Part shown: positions 25,129-37,489 of the stretch, piece after piece
How the letters are laid out: each line of letters starts with the position of its first letter
Numbering within the stretch: position 1 is the stretch's first letter
Assembly: GCF_041260155.1 (NCBI RefSeq)
Contig: NC_091930.1
Location: 16,784,656 to 16,848,655 of the forward strand
Direction: 5' to 3'
DNA length: 64,000 nt
Source: Ptychodera flava
Lineage: Eukaryota > Hemichordata > Enteropneusta > Ptychoderidae
Notes under the pieces: generated by a model
What the model saw: the letters and a program-made list of their open reading frames with translations, nothing else
Databases searched by the model: none
What the model was told of the DNA's origin: nothing
Program-made: the position numbers and the translations under genes

Positions 25129-25739
25129 AACACAATTAATGTCCAATAAGCCTGTGGGCCATGCAGCTACCATCATGATGCCCAGGCGTATTGAGCGATT
25201 GTTATAGTGTTTCTTTCGTTTTTGCTGAACTTTTTGACAGTAAACTACTTCAACCGAATCTGTCATATTAAACCAGCGAGTATCTAATTTCCAACAGGAA
25301 CCTTTCCACGGTAGAAATTTACAGGACTCGTTTGATCTCTAAAATAGAGAAATTGTCCACGTATCATTTAAGCGACATTTGTTTTCAAAGATTTTCATTT
25401 GAAATATATCGCTTCAATTTCGCTATCTTCTCACCACTAACGCGACAGTCTGCAGAAGTGTATTTCTTCAACTTTGCCTACTCTGTTTTGATGCCCACAG
25501 ACTCTAAGGGATGGACCATTAGATCTTGGTAGGGGGGTGGTCACAATGAAATTGTGAAAATTTTTTTTTTACTATTGTAAATTTCTAAAAAAATTTTTTT
25601 TTGCAATTGAGATTAGCTGTGAAATTCTTTTTTTCAGAGTAAATTTTCAGATTTATAAATTTTTTTTAGTTCGTCACTGTCTGAGGAAACAGAGGGCAAA
25701 GATGTGGTGCGAAGCACCATGAGCGACCGTGCAAGTGGT

Positions 25740-26075
25740 CAGGGGGGGGACAGCAGGAGGGGGTTGTCCCCCTCCTCAGCAGGAGGGGGTTGTCCCCCTC
25801 CTTTCATTGGAGCTTTCGAAAAAAGAGATTAAAACGATGTTATTTGGTGACACTTGGGGAGTATTATTGCGGGGGGGGAGGTCAGGAGGGGGGTGTCCCC
25901 CTCCTGTCATTGGAGCTTTTGAAAAATAGAGACTAAAATGGTGTTATTTGGTGGCACATGGGGAGTATTTTTGTGGGGGGAGGTCAGGAGGGGAGTGTCC
26001 CCCCTCCTGCCGTTGGAGCTCTTGAAAAATAGAGATTAAAATGGTGTTATTTGGTGGCACTTGGGGAGCATTTTT
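25740..26075. repeat. Minisatellite inside copy A
   Basis: About three units of roughly 100 bp, each with TTGGAGCT, AAAATAGAGA-like, GTGTTATTTGGTGGCAC and a G-rich GGGGGAGGTCAGGAGGGG block. The same unit is present about six times in copy B. Confidence 0.85.
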
Positions 26076-26379
26076 TTCAGATTACACATCTTCCTCTGAA
26101 ACATGGTCTTCTTGCTCCTCAGTAGCTTCCTATAGTTTTGAAAATTGACTTTTTTGGTTTCCTGGCTTCCCTTTCTACTGCGTGGTGAAATGCCTACATT
26201 CACCCTACCAAACATCATGCATATCTCATGATTTACAATTGATTTTCACAAGCTAAGAAGCTGTTTGCAAAATATAGTGAAATTTGCATATTCGTGTCTT
26301 TAGAGCAATTGTTGCCCTTTTTTGATCAAACATCTATTTCTCTGTGGCAGCATGTCAAATTGATTGGATGTGTATAGAT

Positions 26380-27886
26380 CAGGGGTTTCATTAAGAGCCA
26401 ACAGCGGCGAAATTGACCGGTTACTCTCACGATTTCGCCGGCTACTTTTTGGAAATTTGGAGTCTTTCATAGCTAAAATATTTTTACCTTCTGAAATGAT
26501 GTGGACAAGTTTCACAAGCTGTGTAATCAAACTTTTCAACGGCTTTTATGTGAAACAAAATTTAGAAGACAAGCGACTACTTCGATCGCCTTGTACTAAA
26601 ATGCGGCACGGTTTTGCGTATACTCAATAAAATCGGAATTGCAATTGACGATTCTATTGGCTACCTGAATTGCTGATTCCTATTTGGTGACTTTACATAC
26701 GCTAATGAAAACTGCATACTACACCTGTCGGCCGTCGTTAGCTCAACTCAAAATGGTCGATGAACAAATGAAGACGGAAGCGATCGCAAGGTCAAGCTTT
26801 GCTGTACGATCCTCGGTTTTGAAGTGGACCAAGAAACAAGAGAAGGATAATTACGTGGATTTAAACTGTTTTCGAAGGCAATGACCTGATTTTTTCTCAC
26901 GAAAAAGTTTGCGATTACAGTTGGAATTTTAGCCGATGTTCGTTGCACTGCGGTAGGCGTACTTGTGAAGGAGTATAACCAGCTGGACGTATGATATGTA
27001 CTGCTCTTCGGTCTATCGACGCCAAAAAGAACATCGCCCAGAGTGGTTACAATACGATCAGACTCACTTCAAAAGCGATCGTCAGGTTAAATCCATATTA
27101 TTTTCATATCCTATATCAAGGTTCTTACTTTGCATACCCATATAGGCAAATAACCTTGAGGATCTTTGATTCTATTTGCAAAATATGGTAATGATTGTCA
27201 TTTTTTTATCATTATTCATTATATAAATTATCCTTTTTACCTCTCCAGTGGTATCAACGTTCTTCATCTACAGATTTCCATAGCAAACATCAGGGTTCTT
27301 AATTTTAAGCATAACATTATGAGTGTTTCGTCCAGGATGGCATCAACAAGGGGAATGTTCCCCTTTACCAGAAAGTTTCTGGGGCATTTCACCAGTTCAT
27401 GTGTTCCACTTGTACCTCTAAGGTGTGACTGGCACCATTTCATGGAAGGGGGGAGTGGTCCCCTTGACAAATTAATTGGGGTAACAACATTTCAACAGAG
27501 GGGGAATCCCCTATCCCCTGTCTAGATTTAACACTGTATAATATCATCTACATATCAAAAGGCTCTAAAGACTTGTTTTCTTTGTTCAAATTATCGTCAA
27601 CATTACCATATTTATCATTTTTAATTATGAATTATCATATTTAGGCCTAATCTCCCAGGAAAATGGCTTTTATGATATGAACACAAATTGCCCTGGAACA
27701 CTGCTGACAATTCACCTGAAAATACTAGAAATTTAAGTGACTGTAAGCTGTAAAAAGTAAATTTTTGCTCATTTTTCAGGGTTTTCCCGGACCCTCCCCT
27801 GAGGACGACCGCTTTGTGGTCATGGCAGCTGCAAGCCGCCTACTTTTCCATTCTAGCCCCCTACTTCAAAATTAATGAAACCCCTG
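26380..27886. mobile_element. Nested 1507-bp element with 5-bp TSD (hAT5-like?)
   Basis: Ends are CAGGGGTTTCATTAA and its exact reverse complement, flanked by TAGAT at 26375-26379 and 27887-27891. Copy B lacks this block at the matching site, where its sequence is continuous. CAGGGG ends with a 5-bp duplication resemble the hAT5 group; assignment is inference. No transposase frame was recognised, and small open frames inside look random. Confidence 0.85.
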
Positions 27887-28812
27887 TAGATGTGGTGAAA
27901 TTTCAATATTTGTCTTTTTAGGGCAATTTATGCCATTCATGGTCAAAAAATCTATATTCTCTGAAAGGGCTTGTCCAATTTCTTTGAAATTTGCTACATA
28001 AGTCCCTTAAGATTTGTTTAAATCATGCTCTTTTTGTGGTGGAAAAATTCTTCAGATAATTGTCATTCAGCATTTGCTACACACAAACGATTATTCATGC
28101 AGATTTATTCAGTATTTGTTATCGAGAAACTTTCAAAATTCAACCCTTTTGTGTGTTGGGATTTGTTGGATAGATGGCATTTTACGTAGTGTATTGTTGG
28201 ATGTTAAAAAATGTGTTGCTGTTGTTTTTTGAAGCTGTTTTTTGAGAAAAAAGCAAAATAGTACATAATGACTTGATATATTGTTTCATCATTATTGACG
28301 TGTTTCTACTTGTTCACCCATTCTTGCATTCATCATTGCAATAAAATGCTGTGAAAAAAATGAACCTGATGTGGCCTGCATCTGTAATTTTCAAGTGATC
28401 AGAATACAAAAGTTCTGAAAAGATAAGATAATCACAACTTCCAGTATAAGGGATACAGTCACTCTAAATGTTAAAATTAGAATTAAAAATGTGCCTGCAG
28501 GATGTACTAAAAACTTGACAGAAAGTTGCTTCCTGTCGGTAAATCTAAAAAAAAATTCAAGATTTAAAGACTTTTGCATATTTTTTTACTCATTTGTCTC
28601 TTATTTATTTTTTTTTTATTTTGCAAACTAGTTTGAAGATTTTTTCCCCTAACTTTCTGCTCTGAAATTTTTTTTTTTTTCTGTTTTTTGACCACCCGCC
28701 TCCCAAGATCTAATGGTCCATCCTAAACCGTCGCCGGCGCGGGGCTCTGTGTACACATGTACTTACGTACCGGATCTGACGTAATCACGTACGCATAAGA
28801 AAACACCATAAC

Positions 28813-28947
28813 TTGGCGGGAAGAAATAGCTAGGTACTTTACATAAATTTAAATAAAATTTCATTGATTGGCTACATTGTAACAAACGATAGAGATTTTG
28901 ATTGGCTTCTCTTGGATCCCTCTTGGCGGGAATTTTGAGAATAAAAA
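28813..28947 (+). promoter_or_regulatory. H2A promoter: E2F-like sites, CCAAT boxes, TATA-like box
   Basis: TTGGCGGGAA, a full E2F-type site, occurs at 28813-28822 and 28923-28932. GATTGGCT (inverted CCAAT box) occurs at 28866-28873 and 28900-28907. ATAAAAA at 28941-28947 lies about 77 bp before the ATG and could act as a TATA box. This set fits S-phase control of a histone gene. Confidence 0.75.
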
Positions 28948-29014
28948 CCACACCCGACGCTCATTTCTTCATACTTTTTAGTGGCATTTTTAACGTTCTC
29001 TCTCCTGGTTTTAA

Positions 29015-29431
<417 letters not shown>

Positions 29432-29478
29432 GTCTGTGATCCCATGACGCTCTAGCACAGCACACACACCATCACAAC

Positions 29479-29516
29479 GGCCCTTTTCAGGGCCAACACA
29501 TCCTCCAAAAAGAGAA
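29479..29516 (+). terminator. Histone 3' stem-loop and purine-rich downstream element
   Basis: GGCCCTTTTCAGGGCC at 29479-29494 is the canonical metazoan histone stem-loop (6-bp stem, TTTC-type loop), followed by ACACA. AAAAAGAGAA at 29507-29516 is a good match to the purine-rich element bound by U7 snRNP. Together they predict a non-polyadenylated mRNA. Confidence 0.93.
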
Positions 29517-29613
29517 CTACCGTATCTTTGTGTTTATGTTTGTCTGTCTGTCATTCGTGTCTGTTATTTGTGTCAAAAACAGTAACGGCATAAACTTGAG
29601 GTAATGCTGCCTC

Positions 29614-29766
29614 CAATCTCATTAAATTAAAATGTAGAGTACGGCGACGTCTATATATACTTGCGCAGTGTTCCCTTGCTTGTACTAGTAGCCTCTCACT
29701 ACGAGAGAATACTGCGTAAGGTAAGCTTATAGACGTCGTACTCTACATCTGATTTTAATCAGATTG
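29614..29766. mobile_element. Mutator-like miniature element, 153 bp, 9-bp TSD
   Basis: The left end CAATCTCATTAAA and the reverse of the right end CAATCTGATTAAAA lead into a shared ATGTAGAGTACG...GACGTCTATA, giving arms of about 40 bp. TGCTGCCTC flanks both sides exactly (29605-29613 and 29767-29775). A 9-bp duplication with long inverted repeats is typical of Mutator-like elements. It sits about 100 bp after the histone downstream element. Confidence 0.85.
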
Positions 29767-30324
29767 TGCTGCCTCCATGGGCTACGCCTGTATATGTGGC
29801 AAAATCGCTTTTATGTCGCCATTTTCAAAAAAATGAAATTTCCATAGTTTAGAAATTCTAAATCTGCCAGAGAAGCAGCAACTCGTAGACCTTTTTCATT
29901 CTCCATCGCATAACATATCTATTCAAACATAGCCGTTCAGTTTCGTGGATAAAGCAATTTACCCACCACCTGCATTTGAACATTTCACTCCTGAAGAACC
30001 AATTTGACATCTTTCCAAAATGACACTTTGTGATTTAAAAGGGTTTCAAATACTTTTATAAATTTGGCAGTGAAACCTGAGACAAATTTATTGAAAACAT
30101 ATCAAAATGACAAATCATGGAGGGTTTGTTTACTTGGAAGCATTTCATTGAAAATTCGGGCTCTCTTTGACACAGACTATTTCATTGAGACATCGGTGAC
30201 CCCGATCGATCAACTACACCTGTTCCTCATTGTTTCTGATTTGACAACTGAAGATTTTCTTTTTGATGCTGTAAGATGTTATTTTGTTGTACCTGCATTT
30301 GCAGTTTGTTTGTCAATATGACCT
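29767..30324. other. Stretch without a recognised gene
   Basis: One 85-codon frame (30064-30321, +) runs almost to the next element and shows no domain. Nothing else was seen. Confidence 0.4.
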
Positions 30325-32257
30325 GAGGTGGGGTGCGGGATTGCTGGATAGCCCCATAAATAGTAGCTGGGTAGCTAATAGCTAAGTTAGACATAAGAAT
30401 AGCTTATATTTAGCTGTTTGTGGCTATTTAAGCTATTATTAATTTCCACAGGACACTTTTAGCTGCTAATAAACGTAGTAGGAAGCTATTCAGCTAAAAT
30501 AAATGGTTATTGTAGGGCTGGCTATTGAGCTATTCAAGCTATTAGCCGTTTTTAGCTGCTAATAGCCACTCCTAGCTAGCTATTAGCTGGCTACCAGCTA
30601 ACAACTCCTGAGGTCAGAATGGGCTGGCTATTGAGCTATTCAAGCTATTAGCCGTTTTTAGCCGCTAATAGCCACTCTTAGCTAGCTATTAGCTGGCTAC
30701 CAGCTAACAACTCCCGAGGTCGGAATGGGCTATTAAGCTATTCAAGATATTAGCCGTTTTAGCCGCTAATAGCCACTCTTAGCCAGCTATTAGCCACTAA
30801 TAGCCACTCTTAGCCAGCTATTAGCTGGCTACCAGCTAACAACTCCCAAGGTCTGAAATGGGCTGGCTATTGAACTATTCAAGCTATTAGCCGCTATTAG
30901 CTGTTATTAGCCAGCTATTAGCTGGGTACCAGCTAAGCAGTGGACACGTCTGAAAAGGCCTGACAACTACTTACAAAGGAAGTTACGAGCAAAACGAAAT
31001 GATCAGGAGAATCTTGCGATTTGTAGAACCAAGAAAATATATTAAGTCACATGGCTGGTTGAACGGTGGAGTAGTTATGGTCAGTTAGTCTCTGTTTGAA
31101 AAGGTTTCAGGTGATTGCTTGTGTCTGAAACAGTTTCACGTGATTACATGTATTCACGCAGAGGTTTTATGAAATACCTGTGACGGGTTTTGCTTTGTCT
31201 TTTGCTCAAAGATTTATTAAATATGCATGTCAGTTTGAAGCTGAACAAAAAAATTGTTTGTAGATGACTGCCACAACTGACAGGTACTTACATAGGAAGT
31301 TGCACAAGCGTTTGGACGATAAGCTGTTGTTTTGGCATGGTCTCTGTATTAATTAAATAAAAAATGCTCTCTACTACCTCCATCGTAGAACCAAGAAAGT
31401 AATATCAAATGTCACTTTAGCTGAGCTGGGCTCTAAGGCTTACGGAGGAAATGGTGAACGTGGTAATTATTTTGTTTATTGTCTTTAAGTTATAAGCGAA
31501 GGGTAGAATCACGCCAAAAGATCACGCTGTACATGAGAATTGGTAATGTTTATGCCCACTTTACAGGTTTTAACAGATACTAATCCTGGCGACAAACATG
31601 AATGACTGATTACACAGGTTCTAAATCAGACAAAGAACTGCGACCAGTAAGTTCATGTGGAAAAGCGGAAGCGCAGTTGCGAGATCACTCAGATCGGCAG
31701 TGGGAATAATTGGTGTAAATAAGAAAGACATCGACAAATAGATGCTGCATTGCAATAGTAATCGCACCGTAAGACATTGCAAGACTTCTCGAGTTTAAAA
31801 GTTCGTAAGAAAATGTTGGAAATGTAATAAAAAGTCAGAAAATACACGTACGAATTTATGTCACCTCATTTGGCGGGTTAATGATGAGAGTATAAGTTTC
31901 CAGACAAGACAACAATTAATACGGGAAAACATGACAGTGTTTTTGCATGAATAAGATCGATAAGAAAACAGCTGATAGCCAGCTAATAGCCAGCTAACAT
32001 TGGCTAATAGCGGCTAAAAACGGCTATTAGCTTGAATAGCTGAATAGCCAAGGATTTTGGTATCATAGCAGAATAGCTGAATAGCTGCTCAACAGCCCCG
32101 AAGCAGCTATTAAGTTTCCGTCATAAGGTCCCAAACATAATAGCTGAATAGCCGCTAATTATCCCTTGAGTCATTGCTGTAAACCCTCTTAGCTGAATAG
32201 CTGCCAAATATGTCAAAGTTGGCTATTTTGGCTATCCAGCAATCCCGCACCTTTATG
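30325..32257. mobile_element. hAT-like non-autonomous element with GCTATTAGC-rich ends
   Basis: GGTGCGGGATTGCTGGATAG on the left (30332) is exactly mirrored at the right end (to 32251). Flanks TATGACCT (30317-30324) and TATGACCA (32258-32265) match in 7 of 8 positions, fitting an 8-bp duplication. The left subterminal zone (about 30350-30940) is a tandem array of about 100-bp units rich in CTATTAGC and AGCTATT; the right zone (about 31970-32240) has the same motifs inverted. The 1-kb middle holds no transposase I recognise. Confidence 0.75.
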
Positions 32258-32265
32258 TATGACCA

Positions 32266-34297
32266 TTGCGTCTGAAGCATTCATAAAATTGATTGCATAA
32301 TTGAGTTGCCATTATGGTGTTTATATCTCAGTATTTGCTGCAGCCAGCTTTTCTGTGGCATGTCACTCAACCTGTAGTTGAGTCAAACTGAAATAATCTG
32401 TCCAGCCAATCACAGTGCAGGTTCAATTCATTTAACTTTTCTGCAATCCTGAGTGATACTCTACAATTGATATTTGAATGAAGGTCATCTTCAGTTTTGT
32501 ACATTAGTGACAACTGCAATTTACTTTACTGCAATCGTAACTGAAACTCTATTTTAAAAAGCAGCAGAATTAAAGTCACTTTAACTTGTGAATTGTGACA
32601 GCTTTATAAGTCCACAGTCTCTCAACAATATGTTACAGACTACGCTGATGAGGGTGTTTTCTCCAGGAAGTGATTGCAGGTTCAATCCCCTTCAAATATT
32701 CACAAGCACACTACAATTGATGATACCCCTCCTCAATGAGGTTTGACATTATCATTAACCCAGGAGTCATGAATACTGTCTATATCACATCATACAGTTG
32801 ATTGTAATCTAATTTACGTTTACATTACTTGACTTTGCAAAATTTGTCATAGTCTCCCTAAATCAGAACCAAATCATCCTAAAATTTGTATGGTATAATA
32901 TAATATAGGGAGCAGATTTGCTATAAATCACGGTCATGTTTTTGTAGGAAACTACTAAGTTTTCTCCAAGTCTGTGGGCATATTAAGGTCAAAACAGAAC
33001 AAACGGGAGGAATAAATTTAGCAGATTCGTGTTTACGAGTGGTAGGTTGTAAAGTTGATGGGGTAAGGACACATGGTCAGCCCGGCATATGCTGCCATAA
33101 AGAAAAGCCAAGGGGGCCTGGCTAGTAAACAAAATGAAGCACTGTGGTCCAAAAGATTACGAGTACTGTGGTGCTTTGTTGTCTAAAGCAGAGTCCCTCT
33201 ACACACTGTTCCAATATTAAAACTCTAACATCACCTATTTTCAAAGAAAAAAAAAAAACTCTAACATCATCACTTTCTAGCTAAATGATGCGTGTATTCA
33301 TACCATGAAATATCCAATTGTGTTTTTAAATAGGATAATCAGAGATAATTTGAACTAACGTACACAAACAAACAAACAGTTTTTTACAATATCATCCACA
33401 TCACCCTGCAGGGGTATAGAAGATTACACATGAACACAATGACATGATCACTTCATTTATTGTTCAAATTTTACTAGGTTCAGACAAAATCACTGACTGT
33501 TGTTTGAAAAAAGTCAGCAAGAAAGCTTGGAAGCTCGCACAACCCATTCAGCTTTACATTTTGGTGCCATACAACGACACTCATGAACAGGTGGTAGCCC
33601 CATGGGGCAACTATATTCAGAAATTGCTAGTCCGAAGGCAATGCGTGGTTGTGCTATAGCTTAACTAAACTCCTATGCTCTGGTGTGTAGATGTGTGTTC
33701 TGTTTCAGTAGTTCCTTTTCAAAATGACCTACCCACTGCGTTCCCTACGTTGGGACACAACGCAACCAATCACAGTGCCTCAGAGGCCACAATCACAGTG
33801 GGAGCTTACTTTCGAAAAAGGACGACATGAATTTTCAAATCTTGTGGGCTTTCTGATGTCTGTTGGCAGAATGAATGTTCTAAAGTTTGCAGGAATGGTT
33901 ATGAAATTCTCAGTTATGAAATTTTCCAGTGTGTTACTGAGAAATTGAGTATTTTATATTTTCTCTGAAATATGGCAGTTATTATTTGTCCTTGACCAAC
34001 TTTTGTGACAGGAAATGATTACACTGAATGCTTTCAAGTATCTTTCATTACTTTATTTTAATATGTGCCATATTTCTCCTGTTTCACAGGAAAATGATTG
34101 CATGTTCATCTCTCTGTATGCTTGCATCTCAACTGAAGTCCACTGGATCTATCTACTGCATATGTTCTATGCAATTTGATGGCTAAATGACGTCTGCAGC
34201 TCTGATATTTCATTGAAAAATGTCCATGAAGAACTGTATTCCTTGTACTTTTGAAGTCCTGAGTGCTTTTTCATGCAACTCAAATGTATGGAATGAC
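32266..34297. other. Intergenic stretch between the hAT-like element and TBRG1
   Basis: No gene recognised; open frames of 71 and 74 codons (33444-33659 and 33724-33948) lack features. TTTATT at 34052-34057 gives AATAAA on the minus strand, about 240 bp past the TBRG1 stop, a likely poly(A) signal. Confidence 0.5.
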
Positions 34298-37200
34298 TTA
34301 TTCTGTCTTCAGTACGGGTTGTGTATGACTCGGCGGTGATGTCAGCAAAACTTGCGGTGTCTCCATTTCTGGTGATGTCATCAGACTTGTTGGTGACAGT
34401 AAGGATCTCTGCGGTGGGGCCAGCAGGCTCTGTGGTGATGACATCTGTGCTTGCTGGTTGACAGCTGTCAAGTTGCCGGGCATGCCCGTTGTCAGCAGTG
34501 ACCTAAGGCTGCTTGTGCTGCCCTCTAGTGCTGAGATTTTATGCTGAAGGTACAGTTCTCTTTCTCTCTCTGTGGTATGACAAACAAGAATTTTGAGGAG
34601 AATTACTCAGTGTGTGTGTTTGTGTATTTACAATGGTATTTGCATCCAAGAAAAGAATGCCAAATGCTGTTACATCACCAAAAACTATAAAGATTCACTT
34701 AAGTTATGATAATCACATCTCTCTTCATAGATAATGCTCCCTTCATCTGGAAATCTTTCAGTCCAACATCCTTATCATTTTTGGTAATTTGTATCTCAAA
34801 ACTGAAAGACGTAAACATTTGCTCAAACTTTCTATACCGAAACTTTTAGCCATTCTCTTTCAAAATCAAGAAAAAAATCAGCGGTCACTGTGCCAAATTT
34901 GGTGCCTGAGAATAAATGACCCAACATTTACGTAAACTTGAAATTCAAACTGACCATCATCTCTGTGCTGTCTCTGTAAGAGAGTAAATTTTTTGATTTT
35001 CACAATAGTGACAAAAACTGCAGTTACTCCACGAGGCTGAAGACCTTCAAAATGGTCCCCAACAATTGTTAGATCAAAGACATTGCACAGGTTTGAGAGT
35101 CCAAACATCTGTCTCCCACGACAGATCTTAAGTTACACATTGGAAATCACTATTCAAATTTTAATTAAACAAACCTGCATCAGCATTCTTGGCTCGCAGG
35201 AACGCCTCAAAGCTGATACTTGGGTCGTTCTCACCCCGGCTGGCGATGATTTCATCCCTCTCCGTGGGCTTGCAGGGCTCAAACTTCTTCCACTTGTACT
35301 CCGTGCACTTCCTGGCACCCGGACAGCTCTGGATGAGATTCTGGATGGTGGGATGAGAGAAGCCAAAGAATTCCGGTCCCGAATCCTCTTCACTGGAGAT
35401 CAGCTCTTTGCAACTGTGTGGTAAAATAAAATGAACACAGGCAACAGTGACAGGTTTGATCTATACACCATCGCACACAGCTGATGCCTGTAGAAAATAT
35501 TTTCACTCAATGTTATAAAATCCAACCACACTACTGTTGGCATGAATCTTTGATATAATTGGAAGAGATAAATCTGTGATTAAAAGGGAATGATATTACC
35601 GTACTGCAAAATAGTTTCAATTGAGCTGCATGCTCTTTCAGTAATTTTGGATTTCCATTACAATCAGTGGGTTTTTCATTTGGTTGAAAAGACCATAGTG
35701 ATTCACATTACCAGCATCTTAATTAGAAAAGTTAAACACTTAGGTAAATTTGCTAAAAGGAGATGCTGGCTAAAAAGACTTGTTTTACAGTATTTTGGCA
35801 TCTACAAAGTCCCTGGCATTTCAAAACCTATATGATAATAGCAATAATGTACCCCCTCCCACTCAATAATGGATTCAATGGTCTATAATGGACTTTCCAA
35901 TTACATAGTGTCCTCAGCTTTGCCTCATACAGTATTACATGCAATGTTTCCTTTCGTCCATCATTGACTGGGAGCGTGTAACAGAAGAGGTGGGAAAGGC
36001 AGAGCATACGATTGACAAGTTGTGCATCTTGGGATATTCAACACTCATGTAAGCATTTTACAGTGCTACACAAATGAACACTGCAATTTAACACTTTGAA
36101 CACGGTTGTCAGCTGCCTTTTGTAGGCAGTATCGAGAAATTTTGTAAAGCAATTTTGACTAACCAAGGGATGGGCCTCATCTATGAACTCTATTTAACAT
36201 TGAAGTACACAGAATTCAACATCTTTTGAAATATATCATAAGATATATCTTTGTCTGCACGACTGAATGTCTGCTGGCACTATACAAACGATGCAGCTTG
36301 TCATCTTGCAATGCCGCTGCCATGTGCTTACACTCCAACACAGGACATGAATGACATTGAACTTACACTGCCAAGTTTATGGCGTTCACCAGGCGTTTGT
36401 GACATTCCGTGGCGGTGGAACACTTAATGGGACGGTCTGGGCAGTCTTCTGGATCAATTTCAAACTGCAAGACAAATTTATGAAGCAATCAAAGGAGCTG
36501 CAAAATTAGTCCAATGTAATGAGCTCTTTGTGAATAAAGTTTTATTTGTAGAAGACCTATAAATCTTTTGAAAAGCAGAAAAAAAGCAAAGTTCAACATG
36601 CTTCTACGAATGTAAGGACAGTGTATTAACCACTTTTAATTTTTTGTTATTTGCACAAACCAAGTATTAAAATGAACCAGAAACAAACAGATTGGATGTT
36701 TGTATTCTGTAGTGACGTTTGTGTGGATGATGGAAAAAATAAAAACCTGCATATGTGGGCTCTTTTTGAAATGAAAAGTCTTAATCTGATATAAAATGTC
36801 ACAGCTGCAGGCTAAGACATTTTGCCTTAGCATTGGACTCCATCTATTAGATGAGCAAAGTGTTTTATCTGACATATTTACGTTAGCTTTTAGTTTACAA
36901 GTTAAGCATTTTCCTGACTTCTGAAACTTTTTTTTCATTGTATAAATGGCCTTCTTATATGAAGAGAGCACTTGAGTATCTTAGCTTGCACTGGTGTCAA
37001 CGCATTTAGGGTCTACTCTGGTACCGGTACCTGCTGTCAACTCACAATCTGAATATTGAAACACAGCAGGTATCAGCTGGATGAAAGATATCATTGTCTT
37101 AGAGCATTTTGATCACAACTAATGAAGTCACTTCAAGACAGAGCCACTGGATGGAGTGCTGTGATTGGTTGATTGCCAGGTGTTAGTTTTTCATTTCAGG

Positions 37201-37430
37201 TTACACAAGAATTCCAGCTTCCTTACCTTTGGTCTGGTTCCGCCGTCAAGCACTTTACACGTGTACAGACATTTCTGGTTTGGGTTTTTGAAACTGGCAT
37301 ACACTCTCGTACTGCAGAAACCGATCGGGTAGATATAGTCTTCATCATGGAAGTTTGGCTTGGCCTGGATATCACCCAGGCTATGCACTGTCAGTCCTCC
37401 CAGTACAATGGGAAAGATAGGCTTGCCTAC

Positions 37431-37489
<59 letters not shown>

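Larger units (their letters stand above)
25508..28723. mobile_element. Harbinger-like non-autonomous element copy A, with nested insert
   Basis: Terminal repeats start GGGATGGACCATTAGATCTT on the left and end with the reverse complement of GGATGGACCATTAGATCTTG on the right. TAA flanks both sides (25505-25507 and 28724-28726). A 3-bp TWA duplication with GGG ends fits PIF/Harbinger. The interior carries G/C-rich minisatellite units near the left end and a long stretch co-linear, in reverse, with copy B. A separate 1507-bp element sits at 26380-27886. No transposase or Myb-like gene was recognised. Confidence 0.85.
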
